Part shown: positions 42,846 to 51,595 of the stretch, piece by piece
Layout of the letters: every line of letters starts with the position of its first letter
Numbering within the stretch: position 1 is the first letter of the stretch
NCBI RefSeq assembly: GCF_000621505.1
Contig: NZ_JHYD01000026.1
Location: 1-64,000 of the forward strand
DNA: 64,000 nucleotides
DNA from: Ruminiclostridium cellobioparum DSM 1351 = ATCC 15832
GTDB taxonomy: Bacteria > Bacillota > Clostridia > Acetivibrionales > DSM-1351
Direction of reading: 5' to 3'
Made by a program: the position numbers and the translations under genes
The notes under the pieces: generated by a model
What the model saw: only the letters and a program-made list of their open reading frames with translations
Database searches by the model: none
Told to the model about the DNA's origin: nothing

Positions 42846-44126
42846 TTATTTAAAAAATCTGCCTGTTTCAGCCCATAATCCAAGGGCCGGATTACTTATG
42901 TAGAAAATCTCCTCACCGTCCTCCAGGATATTAAAGCCCTCTATAAGGCGGTCAGGACGGTATTTATCACATGCTTCACTTAAAGGCATGTATTTATAAT
43001 TGACCTGCTCGATTTCTTCCTTTGAAAGTTTTTCACAGGCATATACTATATGATACCTGTCATCCGAGGACCCATGGATCAAATGGGCTGCAACCGACAA
43101 ATTATTTTTTAAATCCTCACATTCCCGGCATATTTCCAGTATGCGTTCTCTTCCCGTATATCCGTATTTCCTGATGACGCGGTCGTTTTCATGGTCTTCA
43201 CCGAATTTTCGCACTCCCGGTGCTATTATTATTAACTCCCCACCGTCGGCCATGGCCATTTTGGTCCTGTAAACAGCCTTATTGCCCAGCCAGGTGCTTT
43301 TAAATTCCTTTTCCCCCAGGTACACAACCACTTTTTTTAACGGCTTCCCGACAAAGCTGATATTCAGCTCCTGACTTAAAGCAACTGCTTCTTCAAAAAT
43401 GCTTCTGTCCCGTCCAATGAATACCCCGTGCATCACCGTCCTTTCCTCCTCCTGGGAGGTCACCGTCAGGACGTACAAAAGCGGTATATCCTTCAGATAT
43501 TTGTTCTCGGCATAGTCAAAAACCTTGCGCACAGGCGAGTGATCTCTCCCCATGATTTTTTCCATTCCATAAAATGCCCCCAGCATGTGGGTCTGGTTGA
43601 TCATGCTCTTTCCTCCGCAGCCCACAAATATGTTTTTGCTGTAATTGGCCATTCCCGCCACTTCATGGGGAACTACCTGTCCCACCGATATTATAAGGTC
43701 ATAACTTTTGTCAAGCAGGCGTTTATTCAGCTCAACATCTATAGAGTTATCCACCAGCCCTTCCGAAATCTCCCTGACAAACTCACGGGGAACTTCACCG
43801 ATTTTTTTGACATCTGTTTTCCAGTTATGATTTATAATACAGTCCCCGGGGACGGAATCTCCGAACATCGCGGCACATTCCCGGCGGCTCATGGGTTCAT
43901 GGGTGCCCAGAGCAGGCATAATATCAACAACACAGGTATCTTTCAGCAAGGAATAATACATAGCGGTTATTTTTCCCGCACCCGAATGGGATCTTGTAAA
44001 ATCGGGCGGTATTATCAGTACCTTTTTATAGCTGCTGCAATTTCCAAGAGATTTTTTTATTGATAAGAACAGTTCATTATCAGTTATCCCCGTCACTTCC
44101 GATTCCTTCAAAATAATTTCCTTCAC
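42846..44126 (-). CDS. LarA-like (DUF2088) nickel-pincer racemase/epimerase
   Basis: The protein is 426 residues, starting at a GTG (44126). LarA-family pieces: IIPPDFTRSHSGAGK, PALGTHEPM, the conserved His of VVPHEVAGM and Lys-bearing VGCGGKSMINQTH. In LarA these residues hold the nickel-pincer nucleotide that racemises lactate; paralogues epimerise other alpha-hydroxy acids. The larBCE genes that build the cofactor are not in this window. Position between the solute-binding protein and the GH2-like gene suggests an imported sugar acid or uronide product. It lies behind a stable hairpin. Confidence 0.85.
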   Translation of the reverse strand: MKEIILKESEVTGITDNELFLSIKKSLGNCSSYKKVLIIPPDFTRSHSGAGKITAMYYSLLKDTCVVDIMPALGTHEPMSRRECAAMFGDSVPGDCIINHNWKTDVKKIGEVPREFVREISEGLVDNSIDVELNKRLLDKSYDLIISVGQVVPHEVAGMANYSKNIFVGCGGKSMINQTHMLGAFYGMEKIMGRDHSPVRKVFDYAENKYLKDIPLLYVLTVTSQEEERTVMHGVFIGRDRSIFEEAVALSQELNISFVGKPLKKVVVYLGEKEFKSTWLGNKAVYRTKMAMADGGELIIIAPGVRKFGEDHENDRVIRKYGYTGRERILEICRECEDLKNNLSVAAHLIHGSSDDRYHIVYACEKLSKEEIEQVNYKYMPLSEACDKYRPDRLIEGFNILEDGEEIFYISNPALGLWAETGRFFK

Positions 44127-44149
44127 AAACTCACCCCATCAATTATCAA

Positions 44150-44182
44150 TCAGGGAGATGCGGTTAAACCGGATCTCCCTGA
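44150..44182 (-). repeat. Intercistronic hairpin between the solute-binding protein and larA-like genes
   Basis: TCAGGGAGAT (44150-44159) and ATCTCCCTGA (44173-44182) are exact complements, with CGGTT/AACCG inside. On the minus strand it follows the solute-binding gene's stop by about 20 bases and lacks a U-run. Such stems usually protect the upstream mRNA and raise binding-protein levels over those of downstream genes. Confidence 0.75.
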
Positions 44183-44202
44183 GTAACATACTGAATATAT
44201 TC

Positions 44203-45867
44203 TTAGTTAATTCCTGCTTCCTTTGCTTTTGCATTTACTTCATCTATCATCCTGCTCAAGCCTTTTGCCTCGTATTCCTTTTTCACATTTTCCCACATTT
44301 GGCCTACAGGCTTGTTGCCCATCATTATGTTGAGCAAAAAGTCATGATCCATTATTGTAAACTTGTCTTTGGTAGGTGTTGAAACATATGTGAGTTGGGG
44401 CTGGTACTCAGGAATTTTAGTCTCTTTTCTTACAACTTCCATATCCTCTCTTCCTATTTCAACAACTCTCGGGTCCAGAGTGAAGTTATTAGGGTCATAC
44501 TGGAACTGGTTGTCAAACTCGACCAATCCCTGTATTACCTCCAGGCTTGGCTGCTTCTTTTTAAGTTCATCAAGACTGATCAAAGTCTTGATCTTATCGC
44601 CTTCCTTTGCATAATCCACATCCTTGACGCCAAACCTGTAGGACTCCTTGGTTTCCGGTTTAAGGAAATAATCATACAGCATCAGTATTCTATCCAGCTT
44701 TTTGTCATCGATTTTGCCGCTGAAATAGCTTTCGGACCAGAATGTCCTAAATACTGCATGGTACTTGGTTCCATCGGTTGCAGGGAAGTATTTGACTCTC
44801 TTTACCGAATCCAGCATATGTGTATCTGGATACAGTTTCTTCCATCTCTCATTCATCTTTGTGCTTACATTGTCATATCCTACCTCAAGAAGAGCGGCAA
44901 CTTTACCCGATGCAAACTTGTCATAGCCTTCCTGCCCTTTTACAAGTGCGATATCCTTGTCGATCAGGCCCTTTTCATACATATCTCTGGCATTTTCCAG
45001 GGAGGGAAGTGTATTTTTTGAAAATGCTGCCGGAATATACCTTCCGTCTTCCTTTATCCACTTGAAATCGCTTCCGCTTCCGTCGCTCATTGCTGCCGGA
45101 TTGCTGTAAAGCCAGAAGAAACCGCCCAGCTGTTTAACATTTACAGCTGTCATGCCACCGATTTTTTTCTTTTCAGGATCTGCCTTTACAATGGCAGTCA
45201 GCATACTTTTGAATTCCTCCCAGGTTTCAGGCTCTTTGGTTATACCTGCTTTTTGTGCCAGATCCCAACGATACCAGACATTCCTGTCGTGAGCACAATA
45301 ATCAAGGGAATCATAAAGACCACGGGGAACACAGTATAATTTGCCATCCTGTTTCAGAGCCTGGATATCTGGATTGCTCATGTATTTTTCCAGAGTCGGG
45401 TATTTTGAAAGATCCTCCGGCAGAGGCTTTACAACCCCCTGCTGGGTCCAGTTCCTGTAATACTGGGTTCCTATGGCATCTATGGAGAATATGTCGGGGA
45501 GCTGACTGGATGCCGCCCACATCTGGATTTTTTGTGAATAGTCATCCCAGGTTATGTTTATGGGCTTTAAAGTTACATTTAAATCCTTTTGTACCTTTTG
45601 AATAAATTGATCCTTCTCTGCATTGGCAAGTGCCTGGTCTATATCCCAGAAGGCTACCGTCAATGTCATAGGCTCTTTAGGTATTGATCCGCTTTCTTCT
45701 TTTGAAGTATCCTGTTGCTGGGCATTACCTGCTGCAGTACTTGCTGCAGTACTTGCCGAAGTATTTGTCTGCTTTGAACCTTCACTGCCGCTGCCGCATG
45801 CTGTCACCGCAGTCATCAGTACTGCCGCCGTTAACAAGACAGCCATCAGTTGTTTTACTTTTTTCAT
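44203..45867 (-). CDS. Sugar ABC transporter solute-binding lipoprotein (LplA/LipO type)
   Basis: The protein is 554 residues. The signal peptide ends at lipobox VTACGSG, followed by a Ser/Thr/Ala-rich linker (SASTAASTAAGNAQQQDTS). The large family 1 extracellular binding domain begins about residue 70 (PMTLTVAFWDIDQALANAEK). The partner permeases are LplB- and YtcP-like and lie upstream. YtcQ/LplA-type proteins bind complex oligosaccharides such as pectin or rhamnogalacturonan pieces. No ATPase gene is in the operon, as is common for this family, which shares a general MsmK-type ATPase. GGGAGG precedes the ATG. Confidence 0.92.
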   Translation of the reverse strand: MKKVKQLMAVLLTAAVLMTAVTACGSGSEGSKQTNTSASTAASTAAGNAQQQDTSKEESGSIPKEPMTLTVAFWDIDQALANAEKDQFIQKVQKDLNVTLKPINITWDDYSQKIQMWAASSQLPDIFSIDAIGTQYYRNWTQQGVVKPLPEDLSKYPTLEKYMSNPDIQALKQDGKLYCVPRGLYDSLDYCAHDRNVWYRWDLAQKAGITKEPETWEEFKSMLTAIVKADPEKKKIGGMTAVNVKQLGGFFWLYSNPAAMSDGSGSDFKWIKEDGRYIPAAFSKNTLPSLENARDMYEKGLIDKDIALVKGQEGYDKFASGKVAALLEVGYDNVSTKMNERWKKLYPDTHMLDSVKRVKYFPATDGTKYHAVFRTFWSESYFSGKIDDKKLDRILMLYDYFLKPETKESYRFGVKDVDYAKEGDKIKTLISLDELKKKQPSLEVIQGLVEFDNQFQYDPNNFTLDPRVVEIGREDMEVVRKETKIPEYQPQLTYVSTPTKDKFTIMDHDFLLNIMMGNKPVGQMWENVKKEYEAKGLSRMIDEVNAKAKEAGIN

Positions 45868-45925
45868 GTTATTCCTCCCTTATTTTGTTTAATTGATTAT
45901 GTAATAAAGAAAAAAGCCATAAGCT

Positions 45926-46816
45926 TTATTCCTTTATCGATCCTATCATAATACCTTTTGCAAAGTGCTTCTGAAGGAATGGATAGATGCAGAGCATCGG
46001 AATTGCCGAAATTACAATAGTAGCCATCTGCGTGGTCTGAACAAAAATACTTCGTGATTGGTCAATAACCGCCTGTGCCGAAGAATTGAGCTGGGTATTG
46101 AAATTGATCAGCATTTCTCTCAGAAATATCTGTAACGGAGCCTTGGCCGTGTCACTTATGAATATGAGGGCATACCACCAGTCATTCCAGCGGTCCACCG
46201 CATAGAACAGGAGAAAGGTTGCAATAAAAGGCTTGGATATGGGCAATATTATTTTTATAAGTATTACCAAGTCATTTGCCCCATCAATTTTGGCTGATTC
46301 TTCAATACTTTCAGGCAATGTATTAAAATAGTTTTTCATTATTATCAGATAGGTGGTTGACACTCCTGTCGGTATTATCATTGCCCAAATACTGTTGACC
46401 AATCCCAGGGATTGAACTACCAGGTAATATGGTATCAAGCCTCCGTTGAAAAACATGGTAAAAAGTATGGCTCCCAGAAAGATATTCCTTCCCGGCATGC
46501 CCTTTTTTGACAGAGCATAGGCTCCGGACACTGAAAGCAGCATATTAAAGCTGACTCCAACCACAGTAACAATAACCGAAATCAAAAACGACCGGTAAAA
46601 GCTTTCTTCCTTTATAAGGTTAACATATCCTGTCAGATCAAAGGCATATGGCAAAAGGTACAGACTGTGCTCCGCCAGGGAATTCATACTTGCAAAGGAT
46701 ACAATTACAACATTATAAAAAGGAAAAATTGTGATTACTGCCAACACTCCGATGAACATAATAATCAATATATCACTTATACTGTGCGATTTTTTTATTT
46801 TAACGGTATTTTCCAT
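45926..46816 (-). CDS. Sugar ABC transporter permease (YtcP type)
   Basis: MalG-like permease. I choose the ATG at 46816 (MENTVKIKKSHSISDILIIM), with AAAGGATG 9 bases upstream, rather than the ATG at 46825 that lies inside that site; the protein is 296 residues with six hydrophobic segments. The EAA coupling motif is ESAKIDGANDLVILIKIILP. The C-terminus KHFAKGIMIGSIKE is typical of YtcP-like proteins. It works with the LplB-like permease upstream and the lipoprotein downstream. Confidence 0.93.
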   Translation of the reverse strand: MENTVKIKKSHSISDILIIMFIGVLAVITIFPFYNVVIVSFASMNSLAEHSLYLLPYAFDLTGYVNLIKEESFYRSFLISVIVTVVGVSFNMLLSVSGAYALSKKGMPGRNIFLGAILFTMFFNGGLIPYYLVVQSLGLVNSIWAMIIPTGVSTTYLIIMKNYFNTLPESIEESAKIDGANDLVILIKIILPISKPFIATFLLFYAVDRWNDWWYALIFISDTAKAPLQIFLREMLINFNTQLNSSAQAVIDQSRSIFVQTTQMATIVISAIPMLCIYPFLQKHFAKGIMIGSIKE

Positions 46817-46876
46817 GTATTTCATCCTTTCTTTCTGCTCCAGTTAAACTGTTTTCAAGGTTATAAATCCAATATT

Positions 46877-47842
46877 CTAAAACAAACCCTGCTCTCCTGA
46901 TTTTTTTACTATGGTATTTGCCGTATAAATCATTACAAGATTTACACTTGATTTCAACAGTCCAAGGGCCGTCATATAGCCGAAATCGGCTCCTGTAGTA
47001 AAGGTTGTACGGTAGATAAAAGTATCTATGGTGTCTGCAACACTATATACCGGCGAGCTGTAAAGGTTTAAAATCTGGTCGAAGCTTCCTCCTATATTTA
47101 GCATGTTTCCCACATACAGAATCAGCATAATTGCCACGGTCGGCCTTATTCCCGGCCAGGTCACATTACAGATTTTCTGCCAGCGGTTTGCCCCGTCAAT
47201 ATCCGCCGCCTCATACAGATCCGGGTTTATTCCCGCAAGAGCCGCCATGTAGATAATGGAATCCCATCCCATCTCCTTCCAGATGTGTGTAATATATATT
47301 ACGGGTCTGAAGGTATCGGGATTGGATAAGAAGTTTACATTTTCCATTCCAAAATGAGTAATAATTTGATTAACTACTCCGTTTTGGCCCAGAATATTTG
47401 TAATTATTCCTGCCAGTACCACCCAGGAAACAAAATGAGGAAAAGTCAGTGTTGTCTGGAAGAATCTTTTGGCTCGCTGTTTGGTAATCTCGTTCAACAG
47501 TATTGCAAGTATTATGGGTATGGGGAAATGTAGTATCAGCTTGCCGAAACTTATAATAAGAGTGTTTTTAACAGCAGAGATATATTGAAAATCCGACAGA
47601 ATTTCTTTAAAATGTGCAAAGCCTATCCAGGGGCTCCCGACGATTCCCTTGCTGTAGTTATAGGTTTTAAATGCAAGTGTGGTCCCATACATTGGTGCGT
47701 AGCAAAACACTATATACCAGACTAATATCGGTATTAACATTATGTAAAAATATTTGTAATTCAGAATTGCTTTAAGAAGGGATTCCCTCTTTTTGGACTT
47801 CAGGTACTTTCTGTTTGCAGGAATAGCTGCTTTATCCAACAT
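46877..47842 (-). CDS. Sugar ABC transporter permease (LplB type)
   Basis: MalF-like permease. The ATG at 47842 (MLDKAAIPANRKYLKSKKRE) has GAGGAG 8 bases upstream; an in-frame ATG at 47914 has none. The protein is 321 residues with six hydrophobic segments and the EAA motif EAADIDGANRWQKICNVTWP. The segment FCYAPMYGTTLAFKTYNYSK is characteristic of LplB. It heads the 12.6-kb operon that runs to the GH94-type gene. Confidence 0.93.
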   Translation of the reverse strand: MLDKAAIPANRKYLKSKKRESLLKAILNYKYFYIMLIPILVWYIVFCYAPMYGTTLAFKTYNYSKGIVGSPWIGFAHFKEILSDFQYISAVKNTLIISFGKLILHFPIPIILAILLNEITKQRAKRFFQTTLTFPHFVSWVVLAGIITNILGQNGVVNQIITHFGMENVNFLSNPDTFRPVIYITHIWKEMGWDSIIYMAALAGINPDLYEAADIDGANRWQKICNVTWPGIRPTVAIMLILYVGNMLNIGGSFDQILNLYSSPVYSVADTIDTFIYRTTFTTGADFGYMTALGLLKSSVNLVMIYTANTIVKKSGEQGLF

Positions 47843-48229
47843 TACGTTCTCTCCTCGTTTATTTATTGTGTATGCAATTCCCAATGGTGTGAATAACATA
47901 ACGCTTTGTTCCATGGTAAGAGTTTAGCAAATATCCCTCTCTATTCAAATAAATAGGTTTTATGATAAAAATAGAATATTTTTAGAAGATAGGCATTTCA
48001 GGTGCACCGGATAACTTTTGACAAGCCGAACCAAAACCAAACCTAAAATTAATCCATACACAATATAAAAATTTTACATGTTCAATGTTTACTTTAATAT
48101 TAATAATATAATTAAGCATTGTATCCCAATAAGTTTACGCTAAAAAAGGAATGTAATATAATTGATTACAGAAGTATATTTTTCGACATAATATGCATAA
48201 ATAATACAAGTATTAAAAATGGGGGTTGT
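47843..48229. other. Divergent control region between the transporter operon and yesMN-like genes
   Basis: 387 AT-rich bases. On the plus strand TTTACG (48134-48139) and TATAAT (48157-48162) with a 17-base spacer form a likely promoter for the kinase gene. The minus-strand promoter for the LplB operon is not obvious, which would fit an activator-dependent promoter. No gene is seen. Confidence 0.6.
48134..48162 (+). promoter_or_regulatory. Sigma-A promoter for the YesM-like kinase
   Basis: TTTACG and TATAAT are separated by 17 bases, 68 bases before the ATG at 48230. Confidence 0.55.
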
Positions 48230-50023
48230 ATGAATTTTTTCAAGAAATTCTCCATAACTACACAATTAGTTATTAACGGTTTGCTGACAATCTTGATTTT
48301 TGTATCTATGATCCTGCTGACTTATTCTCAGATCAACAATATTATTATAAAGAAAAACAGGAACTATACCATAGAAATCACCTCTAATATCAAACAAAAT
48401 ATGACTACATATTATGGTGAGATAAAAAGTATGATGAACAACCTGGCATACGACCCCATGATTCAAAATTACATAATGGAATCCGATCCCTATGAGCTTT
48501 ATCTGGCAAATAAGGATCTTACCACCATATGCAACAATGCCATAACCGTGAAACAGGAAATAATAGATGTAGTATTGTTAAGTGATAACGGAAAGTACTT
48601 CAGCCTGAGAGGAAGAAGCGAAGTTGCCAAAAGCCTCAGAGATACATCATATACTGATGGAAAAGTTCACGTGACCAGTCTGCAGACACTGCACACACCC
48701 AGTTCATATGACCCCATATTCATTCAGTTCGGAATGAATATTTATTCTGCATCAAGTTCAAAAAATTACAGGCAGAAAATTGGTTACATTGCCGTACTGG
48801 TTGATATGAAGCCTATTTTTAAGGAAATAAACAAGTTTTCCTCAAATACCGAAATCAAGTACTACCTTGTTGATAAAGCCGGCGGAATCTATTCTGAAAA
48901 TGACCCGTTAAATATCAATGACAAGCCCTATATATTCAAGGATGTTATCAATAATAAAAATAATATTGTAAACGGTAATAAGGTCACAGACATAAACGGT
49001 TCCAAAAACCTCGTGCTGGTATATGACATTCCTGAAATCGAATCAAAAATAATCAGCTTTGTTCCGGAAAAGGAATTGTTTTCAGAGGTATCCGAAGTCA
49101 GGAAAAAAGTCATCTTTTTTCTGGTTATTGCCAATACCCTGCTTGCCGTCCTGTTTTTACTCATTATAAGGAATATCACACAGCCTGTTAAAAAGCTGGT
49201 AAACTTTATGAACAGTGTTAAATCAGGTAACATAAGGAACATGAAAAACAAGGTACAGCTGGAGGGTTACTCCGAAATACATGTCCTGTCCCATGAGTTC
49301 AACGAAATGATGGGGGAAATATCAAATCTGACACATAGACTGCTGGAGACAAGCTCCAAGCTTTATGAAGCCGAAATAGTCAAGGAAAAGGCCGAGCTTG
49401 CCTTTCTCAGAAGCCAGATCAATCCCCATTTCCTTTATAATACCTTCGAGGTAATCAAAGGTATAGCTTCGGAAGAAAACAACGAGACAATCTATGAAAT
49501 GACCAGAGCCTTGGCAATGATATTCAGATACAGTGTAAACGGGTCAAATGAAGTGCTCCTGGAGGAAGAAATTAAAATTATTCAGGCTTATGTGCATATA
49601 AATAAAATCCGTTTCAGTGAAAGAATTGACATTTTTTATGAATTTACCAAAGAAACCTTGAATGTCACAGTCCTAAAAATGATTCTTCAGCCCATAGTTG
49701 AAAATGCCATATTTCACGGGCTGGAACCAAAAATGGTCAAGGGAAGGCTGTGGATCGGAAGCAGGATTTCCGAAGGAAAGGTTATTATATGGGTTAAAGA
49801 TGACGGAATGGGTATTGATGCCGAACAGCTTCAAAAAATGCAGCTGCAGTTTAAAAATCCATCTGCGCTGGAACAGCCCGGGACAAGCAAAAAATCAGGA
49901 ATCGGCCTGTGCAATGTAAATAACAGGATAAAACTCACGTATGGTAATGAGTACGGTCTTTCCATCAGCAGCATGCCGGATACCGGTACTGAGGTTAACA
50001 TTACTATCCCTTTAAGGAGGTAG
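48230..50023 (+). CDS. Sensor histidine kinase, YesM type
   Basis: The protein is 597 residues, starting at the ATG at 48230 (MNFFKKFSITTQLVINGLLT) with GGGGG nearby. TM1 at about 13-33 is followed by a dCache-like extracellular sensor (about 35-285), TM2 at about 290-310 (VIFFLVIANTLLAVLFLLII), HAMP, and a LytS/YesM-type kinase: LRSQINPHFLYNTFEVIKGI with the phosphorylated His in NPHFLYN, then LQPIVENAIFHGLEPK and DDGMGI/GIGLCNVNNRI ATP-site motifs. It should sense the sugar outside the cell and phosphorylate the YesN-like regulator encoded 4 bases on. Confidence 0.94.
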   Translation: MNFFKKFSITTQLVINGLLTILIFVSMILLTYSQINNIIIKKNRNYTIEITSNIKQNMTTYYGEIKSMMNNLAYDPMIQNYIMESDPYELYLANKDLTTICNNAITVKQEIIDVVLLSDNGKYFSLRGRSEVAKSLRDTSYTDGKVHVTSLQTLHTPSSYDPIFIQFGMNIYSASSSKNYRQKIGYIAVLVDMKPIFKEINKFSSNTEIKYYLVDKAGGIYSENDPLNINDKPYIFKDVINNKNNIVNGNKVTDINGSKNLVLVYDIPEIESKIISFVPEKELFSEVSEVRKKVIFFLVIANTLLAVLFLLIIRNITQPVKKLVNFMNSVKSGNIRNMKNKVQLEGYSEIHVLSHEFNEMMGEISNLTHRLLETSSKLYEAEIVKEKAELAFLRSQINPHFLYNTFEVIKGIASEENNETIYEMTRALAMIFRYSVNGSNEVLLEEEIKIIQAYVHINKIRFSERIDIFYEFTKETLNVTVLKMILQPIVENAIFHGLEPKMVKGRLWIGSRISEGKVIIWVKDDGMGIDAEQLQKMQLQFKNPSALEQPGTSKKSGIGLCNVNNRIKLTYGNEYGLSISSMPDTGTEVNITIPLRR

Positions 50024-50027
50024 CAAA

Positions 50028-51446
50028 ATGTATAAGATATTTATAGTTGACGATGAGGAATATGTTATAAAAAGCCTTATAAAAAGTATTCAAAAAATAC
50101 AGAGCGGTTTTGAAGTAGTGTATACCTCAAATAACAGTATAAATGCACATGATGCCATACTTAAGACAATGCCCGACCTGGTTTTTACGGATATCAGAAT
50201 GCCGGGTATGAACGGTTTGGAATTGATAAAAAGCGTTAAGGAGGTGCTGCCCGGTACCATCTTTATTGTAATAAGCGGATATGCGGAATTTGTATATGCT
50301 CAAAAAGCAATGAACTATGGAGCTATCGGCTACTGCCTCAAACCCTTTGATGATTCTGAAATAACCGATTTACTGAAAAAGGCAAAAGGCATGCTGGACA
50401 TGTCAAATTCCCAGCCGGAAGAACCCGACCTGATTTCTCTGATTGAAGAACCCAACGATAAAAGCGGTCCGGTTATCAATCAATACTTTGCAGACAAGGG
50501 TATAGATATTTCAAAGAAAGTGGTAATAGCTGCTTCAATGGGCTACAAACAGCTGGCCTTTGAAAAAAATGTAAAGCATGTGCATATAAAAACCGGAAAT
50601 GCAAAGCACTTATATTTTTTCCAGTACTCAGGAGAGTCCGATATCCGGCAGTTATTTTCAGGGAAATTGCATGACGGTATCAAAGGCATCGGTATCTCAG
50701 GTTCCTTTAATACTATCGACGGTATAAAAAACAATATTGAGGAAGCAACAAGTCTGGGATACCAGTACTTTATCACCGGAAAACACAGTCTGTATTTCAA
50801 GCCCCAAACAGATAATTCCCATATTGACGGCCTGCTGAGAAAGCTTGAAAAAAACATATCAAATCCCGATATTTTTGAAGTCAACAAGACTCTTACAGAG
50901 GTTAGGACTATTGTGGCCAACGGACGGCTTAATGTCAAACAGGCTATGAAAATATACAATTATTTTATCAGCCTCTCAAACAACCTGGACTGTGAATATT
51001 ACGGAGAATATATATACAGCATCGAGGAACTATGCTCTGCCTTCAAGGATGTAAATGCCATGCTAATGCAGCTGGAATCAATGCTGCTGGACGCTTCCAG
51101 TAAAAAACGGGGAGATATGAAGGACGAAATAAAAAATAAGTATTTTCTCAAAATACTTGATTATGTAAATTTAAATTTTCACAGTGAGATTTCAATACAA
51201 AGCCTGGGTAAGATCTTTTCAATCAACCCCAGTTACATCAGCCAGCTTTTCAGAAAAGAAGTATCCATGACCTTCACGGATTATATTACAAAATTGAGAG
51301 TTGAATATGCCTGCAGTTTACTTCATAGCACCAAATACACTATCGAGGATATTGCAAATAAATGCGGTTACTCCGATTACTTTTACTTCATAAGGGTTTT
51401 CAAAAAGTCAACCGGTGTCACACCGGGACAATTCCGGAAATCCTGA
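50028..51446 (+). CDS. Response regulator, YesN type (AraC output)
   Basis: The protein is 472 residues. The receiver has D8, D9 and phosphoacceptor D55 (VFTDIRMPGMNGLE), with K of YCLKPFDD. A long middle region (about 125-360) is followed by paired AraC helix-turn-helices (ISIQSLGKIFSINPSYISQL, YTIEDIANKCGYSDYFYFIR, ending TPGQFRKS). AAGGAGG lies 6 bases before the ATG. Likely target: the divergent transporter-catabolic operon starting at 47842. Confidence 0.94.
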   Translation: MYKIFIVDDEEYVIKSLIKSIQKIQSGFEVVYTSNNSINAHDAILKTMPDLVFTDIRMPGMNGLELIKSVKEVLPGTIFIVISGYAEFVYAQKAMNYGAIGYCLKPFDDSEITDLLKKAKGMLDMSNSQPEEPDLISLIEEPNDKSGPVINQYFADKGIDISKKVVIAASMGYKQLAFEKNVKHVHIKTGNAKHLYFFQYSGESDIRQLFSGKLHDGIKGIGISGSFNTIDGIKNNIEEATSLGYQYFITGKHSLYFKPQTDNSHIDGLLRKLEKNISNPDIFEVNKTLTEVRTIVANGRLNVKQAMKIYNYFISLSNNLDCEYYGEYIYSIEELCSAFKDVNAMLMQLESMLLDASSKKRGDMKDEIKNKYFLKILDYVNLNFHSEISIQSLGKIFSINPSYISQLFRKEVSMTFTDYITKLRVEYACSLLHSTKYTIEDIANKCGYSDYFYFIRVFKKSTGVTPGQFRKS

Positions 51447-51534
51447 GATTAGACTGCTGCTGGCTAAGACCTGCATGCAGAGTAAATTATCAGAGGGAGT
51501 TGACAGAAGAATGATCAAAGGAAATTGTCAGACT

Positions 51535-51575
51535 AAAAAGACAGAAGACACACTCTATCGGCCTCCTGTCTTTTT
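51535..51575. terminator. Bidirectional terminator between converging genes
   Basis: AAAAAGACAG (51535-51544) pairs with CTGTCTTTTT (51566-51575); the loop is about 21 bases. It lies between the YesN-like gene (ends 51446) and the kinase gene on the minus strand (ends 51596). Confidence 0.65.
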
Positions 51576-51595
51576 ACCTTATGATTAAAAGCTGC

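Noticed and set aside
43428-44063. A 211-codon plus-strand open frame opposite the LarA-like gene
   Set aside because: Antisense to a well-conserved gene and no start signals.
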